This document shows positions 24,815 to 35,301 of a stretch of 64,000 nt of DNA, piece after piece (position 1 is the first letter of the stretch; the number at the start of each line of letters is the position of its first letter). The translations under genes and the position numbers were made by a program. The notes beneath the pieces are model-generated. The model did no database searches, was not told the DNA's origin, and saw only the letters and a list, made by a program, of their open reading frames with translations. The stretch lies in assembly GCA_900547415.1 (NCBI GenBank), contig URGS01000007.1, positions 27,952-91,951 of the forward strand, read 5' to 3'. Source of the DNA: an uncultured Phascolarctobacterium sp. GTDB taxonomy: Bacteria > Bacillota > Negativicutes > Acidaminococcales > Acidaminococcaceae.

Positions 24815-27800
24815 ATGAGTAATATTAGAAGAGTATTTGTTGAAAAGAAGGATGAATTCGCTGTAGAGGCACATGGTTTGCTTGCTGATTTACGCAACAA
24901 CCTGGGCATGACAGGTCTGAAAAACATCCGCATTATTAACCGTTATGATGTTATGGGACTTAGCGATGAAGAATTCCGCATGGCTAAGGAGCTGGTACTG
25001 TCCGAACCCCCTGTGGACAGTGTAATGGAGGAAACTCTCCCCGTTGCTGAAGGTGCTAAGGTTTTCGCCATGGAGCTGCTGCCCGGTCAGTACGACCAAC
25101 GCGAAGATTTTGCTGAGCAATGCATTCAGCTGATCACTCAAAAGGATCGTCCCATGGTTTCTGCTGCTAAGGTATATGTTTTAGAGGGCGAAATCAGCGA
25201 TGCTGACTTTGAAACCATTAAAGCATATTGCATTAACCCTATTGAAGCACGCGAAGCAGAGCAGGCTAAGCCTGAAACTCTGGTAAGCACCTGTGAAGAG
25301 CCTGAGAAGGTTAAAACTGTAGCAGGCTTCCTGACTATGTCCAAGGAAGAGGCTGAAGAGCTGCGTAAATCTATGGGTTTGGCAATGAGCCTGGAAGACT
25401 TGCTCTGGTGCCAAAAATACTTCAATGAAGAGCATCGTGAGCCTACTATTACTGAAATTCGTGTTCTGGATACCTACTGGTCCGACCACTGCCGTCATAC
25501 TACATTTATGACCCAGATTGAGGACGTAGACTTCGTTCCCGGAGCTTTAACCAAGCCTGTACAAGAGGCTTATGACAAATATATGGCTGCTCGTGACTAC
25601 GTTTATGGCGAAGATACTGAGCGTCCCGTTACCCTGATGGATATTGCCGTTGTTGGTATGAAAAAGCTGCGTAAGGCTGGCAAGCTTGATGACCTGGATC
25701 AATCTGAGGAAATTAATGCATGCTCCATCGTTGTACCCATCGAGGTTGACGGTAAAACTGAAGAATGGCTGGTTATGTTCAAGAACGAAACCCATAACCA
25801 TCCTACCGAAATCGAACCCTTCGGCGGTGCTGCAACCTGCCTTGGCGGTGCAATCCGCGACCCGCTGTCCGGTCGTTCCTATGTATATCAAGCTATGCGT
25901 GTAACCGGTTCTGCTGACCCCAGAGCTGCTATCAGCGAAACTCTGCCTGGTAAGCTGCCTCAACGCAAGATTACTATTGGTGCTGCTGCTGGCTACAGCT
26001 CCTATGGCAACCAAATTGGTTTGGCAACTGGTCACGTACAAGAATACTACCATGATAAATTTGTTGCTAAGCGTATGGAAATCGGCGGCGTAATGGGCGC
26101 TGCTCCCAGAAGCGCAGTTCGTCGTGAGCGTCCTGCTGCCGGCGACATTGTAGTTCTCTTAGGCGGTAAAACCGGTCGTGACGGCTGCGGTGGTGCAACT
26201 GGTTCCTCCAAGGAGCATACTGTTGACTCTCTGATGAGCTGTGGTGCTGAGGTACAAAAGGGTAATCCTCCGACCGAACGCAAAATCCAACGCTTATTCC
26301 GCAATCCTGCTGTTACTGCAATGATTAAACGCTGCAATGACTTTGGTGCAGGTGGTGTATCTGTTGCAATTGGCGAGCTGACTGACGGTCTCGTAATTGA
26401 TTTGGACAAAGTTCCTAAGAAATACGATGGCTTGGATGGTACTGAGCTGGCAATTTCTGAATCTCAAGAGCGTATGGCAGTAGTTATTGAAGCTGCTAAC
26501 CGTGACGCTTTCATTAAATATGCTGACGAAGAAAACCTGGAGGCAACTGTTGTTGCTGAGGTTTCTGCTGATCCTCGTCTGGTTATGTTCTGGCGTGGTG
26601 ACAAGATTGTTGATCTGTCCCGTGCATTTCTGGACACCAATGGTGTAGCTCAGCACACCAATGTTACTGTAGCTGAAGAAGCTGGTGAAAACGTATTCAA
26701 CCTTGTTCCTGCAGAAGTAACTAAAGCAGCTTCTCTGGAAGAGGCTTGGCTGGACAACCTGGCTCGTCTTAATGTATGCAGCCAAAAAGGTCTGTCCGAA
26801 CGTTTTGACAGCACTATCGGCCGTGGTACTGTAATGATGCCCTTTGGCGGCAAAACTCAGCTGACTCCTATGGAGGGTATGGTTGGCCGTATTCCTGTAC
26901 TCCATGGTGAAACCACTGCTGCATCTGTTATGGCTTGCGGCTATAATCCGTCCGTAGCTTGCTGGAGCCCGTTCCATGGCGCTATGTATGCTGTAACTGA
27001 ATCTGTAACCCGTGCAGTTGCTCTGGGTGCTGATCCTGGTAAGCTGCGTCTGACTCTGCAGGAGTACTTCCCAAAACTCCATGACAGCAAGAGCTGGGGT
27101 CAACCCTTCAGCGCTCTGTTAGGTGCATTTACTGCTCTGGACGCACTTGATCTGCCTGCTATTGGTGGTAAAGACAGTATGTCCGGTACCTTTATGGATA
27201 AAACTGTTCCGCCTACTCTGGTATCCTTTGCTGTAGGCGTAATTGATGGCAATAAGGCTGTTTCCGCTGAATTTAAAGCCGCAGGCGACAAGGTAGTATT
27301 CTTGTCCGCTCCTCGTGATGAGGCAGAGGTTATTGATTTTGCAGCACTGCGTGCTAACTTGACTGCTGTTCATAAGGCTATTGAAGCAGGTAAGATTGTT
27401 GCGGCAGCTGCTGTTAAAGAGGGCGGTATTGCTGCTCTCGTAAGCACCATGACTATGGGTAATGAGCTTGGCTTTGAGTTCATCAAACCCTTCCATGATA
27501 CTGACAGCCTGTTCACTCTGCAGCCCGGCGGCTTAGTTCTGGAGCTGGCAGCTGGCGTAGAGCCTGAAGACCTGTTCGATGGCTTGGATTACATGAACCT
27601 TGGTTCTGTAAAAGCAGAAGCAGGCATCGTAATCAACGACACCGTAATTACTGCAGAAAAAGCTCTGCATGCATATATGAATACTCTGCAAACTATCTTC
27701 CCGTCCAAACTGGCTGAGGTAGAGGAACCTGCAGATATTAACCAACCTCTCTATAAGGCTGAACTGGCACTGACTGCTCCTATCACTATTGCTAAGCCGA

Positions 27801-28591
27801 GAGTATTTATTCCTGTATTCCCTGGCAACAACTGCGAATATGACAGTGCACGTGCATTTGAGGCTGCTGGTGCAGAGGCACAAACCTTTGTTGTGCGCAA
27901 CCTGACTGCTCAAGCTATTGAAGATTCTGTAGAGACCATGGTTAAGCTGATTAACAACTCTCAAATCATCATGATTCCTGGTGGCTTTAGCGCAGGCGAC
28001 GAACCTGATGGCAGCGGCAAGTTCATTGCTACTATGTTCCGTAATCCTCGCATTAAAGAGGCTGTCAGCGACCTGCTGGAAAACCGCGATGGCCTGATGC
28101 TGGGCGTTTGCAATGGCTTCCAAGCATTGATTAAGCTTGGTCTGGTTCCATATGGCAAAATCTGCGATATGACTGAAGAGTCTCCGACCTTGACCTTCAA
28201 CACTATCGGCAGACATATTTCTCAAATTGTTACCACTAGAGTTGTCTCCAATAAATCTCCTTGGCTGAGCCTGTGCGAGCCTGGCGAAGAGCACTCCGTA
28301 GCTGTATCTCATGGCGAAGGCCGCTTCTACGCTCCGGAAAGCACTATTAAGGAGCTCTTTGCTAATGGTCAGGTTGCAACTCAATATGTAAACGCTGCAG
28401 GCGTACCGACTATGAACACTCCGTTCAATCCTAATGGCAGCTTGTATGCTATTGAAGGTATTACCAGCCCTGATGGCCGTGTATTCGGTAAGATGGGTCA
28501 TACTGAGCGTTTTGCTCCTGGTCTGTTCCGCAATATTGCTGGTGAAAAAGACCAAAAAATCTTCCAATCCGGTGTTAACTACTTCAAATAG
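24815..28591 (+). CDS. purL: Phosphoribosylformylglycinamidine synthase, single-chain
   Basis: Converts FGAR, glutamine and ATP to FGAM in purine synthesis. At 1258 aa this is the long form with the synthase and glutaminase in one chain, rather than the PurS/PurL/PurQ complex usual in Bacillus. Visible are the WSDHCRHTTF motif, KNETHNHPTEIEPFGGAATC near the catalytic His, and the second AIRS-like half. The class I glutamine amidotransferase end has FPGNNCEYDSARA, GVCNGFQ with the nucleophile Cys1099, and SHGEGRF. The ATG follows AGGAGG. Codon use indicates strong expression. The next gene, pgi, starts 11 bases after the stop. Confidence 0.96.
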   Translation: MSNIRRVFVEKKDEFAVEAHGLLADLRNNLGMTGLKNIRIINRYDVMGLSDEEFRMAKELVLSEPPVDSVMEETLPVAEGAKVFAMELLPGQYDQREDFAEQCIQLITQKDRPMVSAAKVYVLEGEISDADFETIKAYCINPIEAREAEQAKPETLVSTCEEPEKVKTVAGFLTMSKEEAEELRKSMGLAMSLEDLLWCQKYFNEEHREPTITEIRVLDTYWSDHCRHTTFMTQIEDVDFVPGALTKPVQEAYDKYMAARDYVYGEDTERPVTLMDIAVVGMKKLRKAGKLDDLDQSEEINACSIVVPIEVDGKTEEWLVMFKNETHNHPTEIEPFGGAATCLGGAIRDPLSGRSYVYQAMRVTGSADPRAAISETLPGKLPQRKITIGAAAGYSSYGNQIGLATGHVQEYYHDKFVAKRMEIGGVMGAAPRSAVRRERPAAGDIVVLLGGKTGRDGCGGATGSSKEHTVDSLMSCGAEVQKGNPPTERKIQRLFRNPAVTAMIKRCNDFGAGGVSVAIGELTDGLVIDLDKVPKKYDGLDGTELAISESQERMAVVIEAANRDAFIKYADEENLEATVVAEVSADPRLVMFWRGDKIVDLSRAFLDTNGVAQHTNVTVAEEAGENVFNLVPAEVTKAASLEEAWLDNLARLNVCSQKGLSERFDSTIGRGTVMMPFGGKTQLTPMEGMVGRIPVLHGETTAASVMACGYNPSVACWSPFHGAMYAVTESVTRAVALGADPGKLRLTLQEYFPKLHDSKSWGQPFSALLGAFTALDALDLPAIGGKDSMSGTFMDKTVPPTLVSFAVGVIDGNKAVSAEFKAAGDKVVFLSAPRDEAEVIDFAALRANLTAVHKAIEAGKIVAAAAVKEGGIAALVSTMTMGNELGFEFIKPFHDTDSLFTLQPGGLVLELAAGVEPEDLFDGLDYMNLGSVKAEAGIVINDTVITAEKALHAYMNTLQTIFPSKLAEVEEPADINQPLYKAELALTAPITIAKPRVFIPVFPGNNCEYDSARAFEAAGAEAQTFVVRNLTAQAIEDSVETMVKLINNSQIIMIPGGFSAGDEPDGSGKFIATMFRNPRIKEAVSDLLENRDGLMLGVCNGFQALIKLGLVPYGKICDMTEESPTLTFNTIGRHISQIVTTRVVSNKSPWLSLCEPGEEHSVAVSHGEGRFYAPESTIKELFANGQVATQYVNAAGVPTMNTPFNPNGSLYAIEGITSPDGRVFGKMGHTERFAPGLFRNIAGEKDQKIFQSGVNYFK

Positions 28592-28602
28592 TATTTTGGG
28601 AT

Positions 28603-30057
28603 GTGTTGTGGGTGCTTGAAAGAAGAATTTTAACCAATGGCATTATATTTGACTATACCAATATGTTTGGTGAGGGTCGACTTGATGAGGCTTTGGTGCA
28701 GCAAGCTTTACAAACACAGGGTAGGGATGCCTTTGAGGCAGTAGAGAAAATTCGTGAGTCTGGCGTATCTAAGGGACATGTCTCCAAGGATGGTACGCCG
28801 GAGCACGTATATTTTCTGCGCATGCCCTATATAAAAGAGGGTAATCCCAATACTCCGGAATCCATTGTCAAGCTCAAGCGTTTCAGTAAATATTTGCAGC
28901 AAATAGATGCTGTAGTGTTTTTAGGCGTTGGCGGCTCCTATCTTGGCAACAAGGTACTGATGGATATTTTGGGAGGCTTCCATTGGAATGCCGAAAAGCT
29001 GACTCGTCAAGGTCAGCCACGCATTTACTTTTCAGGAAATAATTTGGATCCTATGGACAGCAATGCTCTATTATATGAGCTGCATCGCTTATCTGTTGAG
29101 GAATGTACTGAGCGTAAGCTGCGTGTTATGCTAGTGCCAATTTCCAAGTCCGGTACTACATTGGAAACTATTACAGCCTTTACCTATTTCTATGACGTGC
29201 TTAGCAGGGAAGAAAATATTGAGCTGGAATGCACTGTAGTTACTGATTTGAAGGCTGATTCTAAGGATGCTCCGCTTTTACAGCTGGCTAATAAGTTTGG
29301 TTGGGAACGTTTTGATATCAAAGAGGGCATAGGCGGTCGTTTCTGTGTAATGACGGACCCTGGTCTGGTGACCATGGCTGCTTTAGGCGGCGACATTGAA
29401 GAGTTCCTCCTTGGTGCTAGGGATATGGATCGTTATTGCCAGAGCGTGCCGTTGGAGGATAACCCAGCTCTGCTCAATGCCTTGACTAAGTTTTTGGCAT
29501 ATCAGGATGGTCGTACGATTGAGGCCTTTATGCCCTATAGTATGCAGCTGAAGTCCCTAAGCGAATGGTATGTGCAGCTTTTGGCAGAGTCTCTGGGCAA
29601 GCGTTTGGACCGTGAGGGAAATGTTTGTCACTACGGACGTACTCCTATTGTTGCTGTAGGAACAACTGATATGCATGCCCAAACGCAGCAGCATCAGGAT
29701 GGACGACGTAATAAGGTCGTTCAATTTCTGGAGATTACCTATCCTGAGGAAGAAGCTGTTTTGGGTAATCCGTTCCCGGATATTCCCTTTTTCAGTAAGT
29801 ACGAAGGCTTGGATATGAATAAGGCTTTGCGCTTGGCGCTGCATGCCAATGAAGAGGCCCTGACAAGTGAAAACCGTCATAATGCCAAGATTGTTCTGCC
29901 CAAGCTCAATGAGTACTATTTAGGTCAGCTGATGTTCTTTTTAATGCTCAGCGTAGCCTACGAAGGTGAGCTGGCTAATGTAGATGCTTACGACCAGCCT
30001 GGTGTAGAGGTCTATAAACGTATTATGAAGGCTCATCTGGACGAATGTAAAGCGTAG
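28603..30057 (+). CDS. pgi: Glucose-6-phosphate isomerase
   Basis: Interconverts glucose-6-phosphate and fructose-6-phosphate in glycolysis and gluconeogenesis. About 484 aa. Motifs visible: the sugar-phosphate loop ISKSGTTLET, the GIGGRFCVMTDPG segment, the catalytic QQHQDG stretch and a C-terminal DAYDQPGVEVYK lysine region. Start uncertain: GTG 28603, TTG 28606 and GTG 28612 are all possible and none has a strong ribosome site; the earliest is reported. It follows purL closely and is probably read through from it, and is closed by two tandem terminators. Confidence 0.92.
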   Translation: MLWVLERRILTNGIIFDYTNMFGEGRLDEALVQQALQTQGRDAFEAVEKIRESGVSKGHVSKDGTPEHVYFLRMPYIKEGNPNTPESIVKLKRFSKYLQQIDAVVFLGVGGSYLGNKVLMDILGGFHWNAEKLTRQGQPRIYFSGNNLDPMDSNALLYELHRLSVEECTERKLRVMLVPISKSGTTLETITAFTYFYDVLSREENIELECTVVTDLKADSKDAPLLQLANKFGWERFDIKEGIGGRFCVMTDPGLVTMAALGGDIEEFLLGARDMDRYCQSVPLEDNPALLNALTKFLAYQDGRTIEAFMPYSMQLKSLSEWYVQLLAESLGKRLDREGNVCHYGRTPIVAVGTTDMHAQTQQHQDGRRNKVVQFLEITYPEEEAVLGNPFPDIPFFSKYEGLDMNKALRLALHANEEALTSENRHNAKIVLPKLNEYYLGQLMFFLMLSVAYEGELANVDAYDQPGVEVYKRIMKAHLDECKA

Positions 30058-30074
30058 ACTGATATAATGAATCT

Positions 30075-30109
30075 AATCCTGCTCTCTTGATTGAGGGCAG
30101 GATTTTTTA
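30075..30109 (+). terminator. First terminator after pgi
   Basis: Twelve-pair stem AATCCTGCTCTC (30075-30086, allowing one G-T) with GAGGGCAGGATT, then six T. Confidence 0.87.
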
Positions 30110-30124
30110 TCATAAGAAGCCTAC

Positions 30125-30153
30125 AAACTCCTGCTGAAAAGCAGGAGTTTTTT
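30125..30153 (+). terminator. Second, tandem terminator after pgi
   Basis: Perfect eleven-base stem AAACTCCTGCT (30125-30135) / AGCAGGAGTTT (30140-30150) with a GAAA loop and a T run. Two strong terminators in a row fully insulate the next operon. Confidence 0.87.
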
Positions 30154-30218
30154 AGTAATAGGACGAATATCTAAAGTTATAAAAATTATAATTCTTATGT
30201 AGTGAAGGAGTGATAGAG

Positions 30219-30584
30219 ATGTTCTTGTTTTTTACTATTATCATGATTGTTTTAAGTATTTTGGTTGCTATGTTCGCAATTCAAAATGCCATTACCGTTC
30301 CATTGAACTTTATTCTATGGGAATTTAACAGCTCTTTGGTCCTTGTTATTTTAGGTGCTTTTTTTGCAGGTGTTTTGGTTACTACCTGCTTCCTGTTAAT
30401 TGCAAAGGCTCAGCACTACTTGGCTGATAAAAAAATGCGTGAAGAGATTACAGCACTGCAAAATGAAAAGCAGAGATTAGAGGAACGCATCTCCATGCTG
30501 CAGCATACCCAGATTCTGCATCAGGAGGCTGAGGTTAAAAATAAAACTGCTGCTACTAAACCTGAAGAGGCACAAAAGCCATGA
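30219..30584 (+). CDS. LapA/DUF1049 family membrane protein
   Basis: 121 aa with two N-terminal membrane helices (MFLFFTIIMIVLSILVAMFA and a second near residues 38-62), then a coiled-coil tail ending in a charged, Lys/Glu-rich stretch. This is the LapA (DUF1049) layout; E. coli LapA/LapB control lipopolysaccharide assembly, which would fit an outer-membrane-bearing Negativicute but is only an inference. The ATG at 30219 is eight bases from AAGGAG. The last four bases overlap recJ (ATGA), indicating coupling. Confidence 0.8.
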   Translation: MFLFFTIIMIVLSILVAMFAIQNAITVPLNFILWEFNSSLVLVILGAFFAGVLVTTCFLLIAKAQHYLADKKMREEITALQNEKQRLEERISMLQHTQILHQEAEVKNKTAATKPEEAQKP

Positions 30585-32968
30585 TCGGAAAGCAGAGTGT
30601 GTGGAAAATAGGGGAATATAACAAGGAAAAGGCTGGCTGCTTTGCCGCAGAGCTGGGAATTTCACCATTAGTTACAGGTATATTGTTGGAACGTGATTTT
30701 AGCAGTCCTGATGAAATGCGTGAGTTTCTCTACGGCAGTGCAACTCCCTTTCACGACCCATTCCTAATGAAGGGCATGCGTAAGGCTGTAGAACGTATTG
30801 AGCAGGCAATTGCTGCTCAGGAGCAAATTACGGTTTATGGTGATTATGATGTGGACGGAATCACAGCTTCGTCCTTGCTTTACATCTATTTCAAAAGACG
30901 TGGAGCAAATGTGAATACTTATATTCCTCAAAGAAAAAGCGAAGGCTATGGCCTAAATGATGAGGCCTTAAAGACAATTTTTGAAAGCGGAACCAGCCTT
31001 GTTATTACTGTTGACTGTGGTATAAGCGGCCTGCATGAGGTGGAAAGCGCACCGGAGGAGCTGGATATTATTATTACTGACCACCATACGGTTCCCGAGA
31101 TTCTTCCTCCGGCTTATGCTATTGTGAATCCTAAGCAGGAAGGCTGCGATTATCCATTTAAAGAGTTGAGCGGTGTGGGCGTAGCCTTTAAGCTGTGTCA
31201 GGCTATGGAGCTAGGTTCGAAGGCTGAGAATGAAGTGCCTGCTTGGGAAAATCTGACTGAGCTGGCGGCTCTTGGTACAGTTGCTGATATTGTGCCACTT
31301 TTAGGTGAAAATCGCGAAATTGTACGTCGAGGCCTGAAGGCAATGGAAAATACTGAGCTTGTTGGGCTCAGAGCTCTTATGGAGGCTAGTGGTTGCCCAA
31401 AAACTAATATTATTTCAGAAAATATAGGCTTTGGACTGGCTCCCAGATTAAACGCTGTTGGTCGTTTGGAGCATGCCCAGTCTGCCGTTGAGCTTTTAGT
31501 GACAGATGATGCGGAAAAGGCTAAGAGTATTGCTGTGATGCTTAATCATGAAAACACTCTGCGCCAGGAAATCAGTCGCAATATCATGGAAGAGGCTGAG
31601 GCTATGCTGGCACAGGAGGAGCATATTGATACAGCCATTGTTCTGGCGTCTGAGGGCTGGCACCAGGGGGTTATTGGAATTGTAGCCTCTCGCCTTGTTG
31701 ATAAGTATCATCTGCCTACCATCCTTATCAGCATTGATGGAGATATGGCAAAGGGTAGCTGCAGAAGTATTGAAGCGCTGAATTTGTACGAGGCTATTGC
31801 TGCAGAAAGCGACCTTTTGACGCAGTTTGGCGGACACCATCAGGCTGCTGGTCTTACACTTCCTACAGCCAATCTGCCTGAGTTTAAGCGCCGCTTTAAG
31901 GCGTATGTTAGGGAGCATTTGCAGGAGGAGGACTATTTGCCTGTTATGGAGGTAGATAGTGAAATCTGCACTCAGCTTACAGTTAGAGATTTAGAGGAGC
32001 TGCAGCTTTTGGAGCCCTGTGGCTGCAGAAACAGGGCACCTGTGTTTGCTTTTAGAAATGCACTGCTTCGTAATGAGCGCGCTATGGGCAAGGACAAGAC
32101 TCATCTTCAGTTTATGGTTAACAAGGGTGATTACAGCTATCGTGCAGTGATGTGGAATAAAGCTTGCCTTCTTCCTGTACTTTTTGATAATATGATTGCT
32201 GATATTGCTTTCCAGCCCAAGATTAACGAGTGGCGTGGAGAGTTCAGTGTGCAGCTTCGTGCAGATGCTATTCGCCAGCGCTTTACCTTAGGCGATTTGC
32301 GCCATAGTGGTGAGGATAAACAGCGCCTGCTGGAAGCATTTGCCAGAATCAGGGACAAGGTTCAGGTTTTGGTAAGCAGTCTTGATAATGCTCCCCAGCT
32401 GGAAGGCGAGCTGTCCAGACATGTAGATTTTTTGACTTATGAGCAGCTTATGTCCCCGCTTATGGCTGATAAAGGTCAGGATAAGCATCATACTGAAGGA
32501 GCAGGACTGGAGCTATGTGAAAGTGTATTGCTGTATGATATTCCAGAAGTTCAGCTCAAGACCTTGCTGGCATATTTTAAGAAGCATGACGTAAATCAGG
32601 TCATCCTGCTTTTTACCTGTCGTGATATGGAGAATGCTATTTCTAAGGCCTATGTGGATTATCCCCATAGAGACGCTATGACTGGTGCGTATCGTATGGT
32701 TATGGGTGCTTTGGAAAAGCAGGGACAGCTCAAGCTGAATGACCTCCCTGGATGCTTCGATGGCAGGGTAAGTGTGAACGCTTTGAAAATTATGGAGCAG
32801 CTTGGTTTTATTACTCTAAATAATGGTATAATAGGTAAAGGCGTAATCAGGCGCTGTCAACTGGAGGATGCACCCCTTTATTCATCCGTACAGCACAAGC
32901 GTCAGACCTTGCTTAATATATATAAAGAAAATTTGCACCAGAGCCAGCATGATTTGCTGCGTGGCTAG
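30581..32968 (+). CDS. recJ: Single-stranded-DNA exonuclease RecJ
   Basis: 5'-3' exonuclease on single-stranded DNA, used in recombination and mismatch repair. 795 aa, longer than the roughly 580 aa E. coli enzyme but close to Bacillus RecJ, which has an extra C-terminal domain. The DHH core has DYDVD at 88-92 and DHH at 167-169; the DHHA1 domain has GGHHQAAG from 417; an OB-fold follows. The C-terminal roughly 200 residues end in a helix-turn-helix-like region. Translationally coupled to the LapA-like gene by a four-base overlap and followed 95 bases on by rel. Confidence 0.93.
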   Translation: MIGKQSVWKIGEYNKEKAGCFAAELGISPLVTGILLERDFSSPDEMREFLYGSATPFHDPFLMKGMRKAVERIEQAIAAQEQITVYGDYDVDGITASSLLYIYFKRRGANVNTYIPQRKSEGYGLNDEALKTIFESGTSLVITVDCGISGLHEVESAPEELDIIITDHHTVPEILPPAYAIVNPKQEGCDYPFKELSGVGVAFKLCQAMELGSKAENEVPAWENLTELAALGTVADIVPLLGENREIVRRGLKAMENTELVGLRALMEASGCPKTNIISENIGFGLAPRLNAVGRLEHAQSAVELLVTDDAEKAKSIAVMLNHENTLRQEISRNIMEEAEAMLAQEEHIDTAIVLASEGWHQGVIGIVASRLVDKYHLPTILISIDGDMAKGSCRSIEALNLYEAIAAESDLLTQFGGHHQAAGLTLPTANLPEFKRRFKAYVREHLQEEDYLPVMEVDSEICTQLTVRDLEELQLLEPCGCRNRAPVFAFRNALLRNERAMGKDKTHLQFMVNKGDYSYRAVMWNKACLLPVLFDNMIADIAFQPKINEWRGEFSVQLRADAIRQRFTLGDLRHSGEDKQRLLEAFARIRDKVQVLVSSLDNAPQLEGELSRHVDFLTYEQLMSPLMADKGQDKHHTEGAGLELCESVLLYDIPEVQLKTLLAYFKKHDVNQVILLFTCRDMENAISKAYVDYPHRDAMTGAYRMVMGALEKQGQLKLNDLPGCFDGRVSVNALKIMEQLGFITLNNGIIGKGVIRRCQLEDAPLYSSVQHKRQTLLNIYKENLHQSQHDLLRG

Positions 32969-33063
32969 TGCTCTGGACTTGTCGCAAGTATTTAAATTAC
33001 TGTGACAGCCCTATAGACATTTTGTGCGTTGCTTTTTTAGCGGCGCAGATGGGAGTGGGGAGT

Positions 33064-35301
33064 ATGCCCTCTACGATTGATACAAATATTAGTGATGTGA
33101 ATGTACTTTTTGCTAAAATTGAAGCATATCTGAGCCCTGAGCAGGTTAGCTTTGTGCGTAAGGCCTATGATTTGGCGGCAGAGGCTCACGCTGCGCAGTT
33201 TCGTAAATCAGGCGAACCATATATCATTCACCCCATTGGCGTTGTAGGTATTTTGGCTAGTCTGCAGATGGATGAACGAACCTTGGCAGCAGCATTTCTG
33301 CACGATGTTGTTGAGGATACAGATTATACTGTAGCAGATATTACTGAGCGCTTTGGTGGCATTGTTGCTAACCTGGTTGATGGCGTCACTAAATTAGGTA
33401 AAATTGAATATGTCTCTAAAGAAGACAGACAGATAGAGAACTATCGTAAAATGTTCCTGGCCATGGCTAGGGATATTCGCGTAGTATTGATTAAGCTGGC
33501 AGACAGACTGCATAACATGCGTACAATGAAATATATGCCTGTTCATAAGCAGCAGTCTATTTCTCGTGAGACACTGGAAATATATGCTCCATTAGCTCAT
33601 CGCCTTGGTATTTATACCATTAAATGGGAGCTGGAGGATTTGGCCTTCCGTTATCTGGAGCCTGATATTTACTATAACCTGATGGAACAGGTTAAAATTA
33701 AGCGCAGTGAACGAGAGGGCATGATTAACGAGGCTATGGCATCCTTAAAGGATGCTGTGGAAAAGGCGGGAATTCGCTGTGAAATTCAGGGACGTCCTAA
33801 AAATTTCTACAGTATTCATAAAAAGATGCTGCGTGACCACAAGAGCCTAAGCGAAATTTATGATTTGCTGGCTATTCGTGTTCTCGTAGATACTGTTAAG
33901 GATTGTTATGGCACATTAGGTATTGTACATAGTATGTGGAAGCCTATTCCCGGACGTTTTAAGGACTATGTAGCTGTTCCTAAATCAAATATGTACCAGT
34001 CCCTGCATACCACCGTTATGAGCGGCGGTGGTCAGCCGCTGGAAATCCAGATCCGTACCTTTGAGATGCATCGTATCAGCGAATACGGTATCGCTGCTCA
34101 TTGGCGCTACAAGGAAAGTGGCGGCAGCAAGCCGGCAGCAAGCGGTGACAAGGGATTTGATGCTAAGCTGTCCTGGCTGCGTCAGTTGTTGGAATGGCAT
34201 AACGATATGAATGATTCCCGCGACTTTGTCAACACTGTCAAGATGGATATTTTTGCTGATGAGGTCTTTGTCTTCACTCCTAGAGGTGATGTAATTGATT
34301 TACCTGTAGGCAGTGTCCCCATAGATTTTGCTTATCGTATTCATACTGATGTTGGCAACCGTTGTGTTGGTGCTAAGGTTAATGGACGCATTGTTCCCCT
34401 TGATTATCAGCTGAAAAATGGTGACATTGTCGAGGTTATTACCTCCAAACAGTCCAGCGGACCCAGCCGCGACTGGGTAAATATTGTTGGTTCATCTGAT
34501 ACCCGCAATAAAATCCGCAGCTGGTTCAAGAAGGGGCGCCGTGAGGAAAATATCATTAAGGGTCGTGAAATGCTTGAGCGTGAGGTTAAACGCTTAGGCT
34601 ACGAGGTCAAAGCTCTTGTTTCTCCTGAAAAGCTGAAGGAGGCAGGCAGCAAGCTGCGTATTGACTCTGATGAAAATCTTTTGGCAACTCTGGGCTATGG
34701 CGGCGTAACCTTAAATACGGTTATGTCCAAGCTTGTAGATATTTATAAGCGTGAACAGCAGCTGACTACAACTAAGGATTTGGCTCAGGTTTTGGCAGAG
34801 CTTAAACCTCGCAAATCCAAGGCAAGGTCCAGTCATGGTATTCTTGTTAAGGGTGAAGAGGGTATTATGGTTAAGCTGGCGCGCTGCTGCAATCCTATTC
34901 CCGGTGACCCGGTTATTGGCTACATTACCCGTGGCAGCGGTATTTCTGTACACCGTGCTGATTGCCCCAATGTTCTCAGCAACAACCCTGAAGAGCAGAA
35001 GCGTCTGATTGAGGTTGCCTGGGATGTTGGCATCAATGATGTTTACAAGGTTAATATTATGATTACTTCTGGCGATCGTCCTGGCATTATGAGTGAAATT
35101 ATGAACATTGTCAGTGAAGCTAAGGTAAATATTTCTTCTTTGAATTGTCATACTGATAAAAATAAAATTGCTATCCTGCATATGGGTCTTGATATTGTCA
35201 GCTTGGAGCAGTTAGAATATGTTATGAATAAAATACGTCGCATGAAGGGCGTATTTACAGTAGAGCGTGTGCTTTCTACAGCTAACGGAGGTAAGAGATG
35301 A
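33064..35301 (+). CDS. relA: Bifunctional (p)ppGpp synthetase/hydrolase Rel
   Basis: Makes and breaks the stringent-response alarmone (p)ppGpp. 745 aa in the long-RSH order. The HD hydrolase domain has HDVVEDT from His80 and looks intact, so both activities are expected. The synthetase domain has GRFKDYVAVPKSNMYQSLH, followed by TGS, a zinc-finger-like CCNPIPGD segment and a C-terminal ACT domain. The ATG at 33064 is about seven bases after a GGGAGTG site; an in-frame ATG at 33049 is also possible. Rel is immediately followed by dtd, the common Firmicute order, with a four-base overlap. Confidence 0.94.
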   Translation: MPSTIDTNISDVNVLFAKIEAYLSPEQVSFVRKAYDLAAEAHAAQFRKSGEPYIIHPIGVVGILASLQMDERTLAAAFLHDVVEDTDYTVADITERFGGIVANLVDGVTKLGKIEYVSKEDRQIENYRKMFLAMARDIRVVLIKLADRLHNMRTMKYMPVHKQQSISRETLEIYAPLAHRLGIYTIKWELEDLAFRYLEPDIYYNLMEQVKIKRSEREGMINEAMASLKDAVEKAGIRCEIQGRPKNFYSIHKKMLRDHKSLSEIYDLLAIRVLVDTVKDCYGTLGIVHSMWKPIPGRFKDYVAVPKSNMYQSLHTTVMSGGGQPLEIQIRTFEMHRISEYGIAAHWRYKESGGSKPAASGDKGFDAKLSWLRQLLEWHNDMNDSRDFVNTVKMDIFADEVFVFTPRGDVIDLPVGSVPIDFAYRIHTDVGNRCVGAKVNGRIVPLDYQLKNGDIVEVITSKQSSGPSRDWVNIVGSSDTRNKIRSWFKKGRREENIIKGREMLEREVKRLGYEVKALVSPEKLKEAGSKLRIDSDENLLATLGYGGVTLNTVMSKLVDIYKREQQLTTTKDLAQVLAELKPRKSKARSSHGILVKGEEGIMVKLARCCNPIPGDPVIGYITRGSGISVHRADCPNVLSNNPEEQKRLIEVAWDVGINDVYKVNIMITSGDRPGIMSEIMNIVSEAKVNISSLNCHTDKNKIAILHMGLDIVSLEQLEYVMNKIRRMKGVFTVERVLSTANGGKR

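Noticed and set aside
26294..28567. Several long minus-strand frames opposite purL (up to 344 codons)
   Set aside because: All lie within purL, which is complete and well supported; none has a start signal or recognisable motif.
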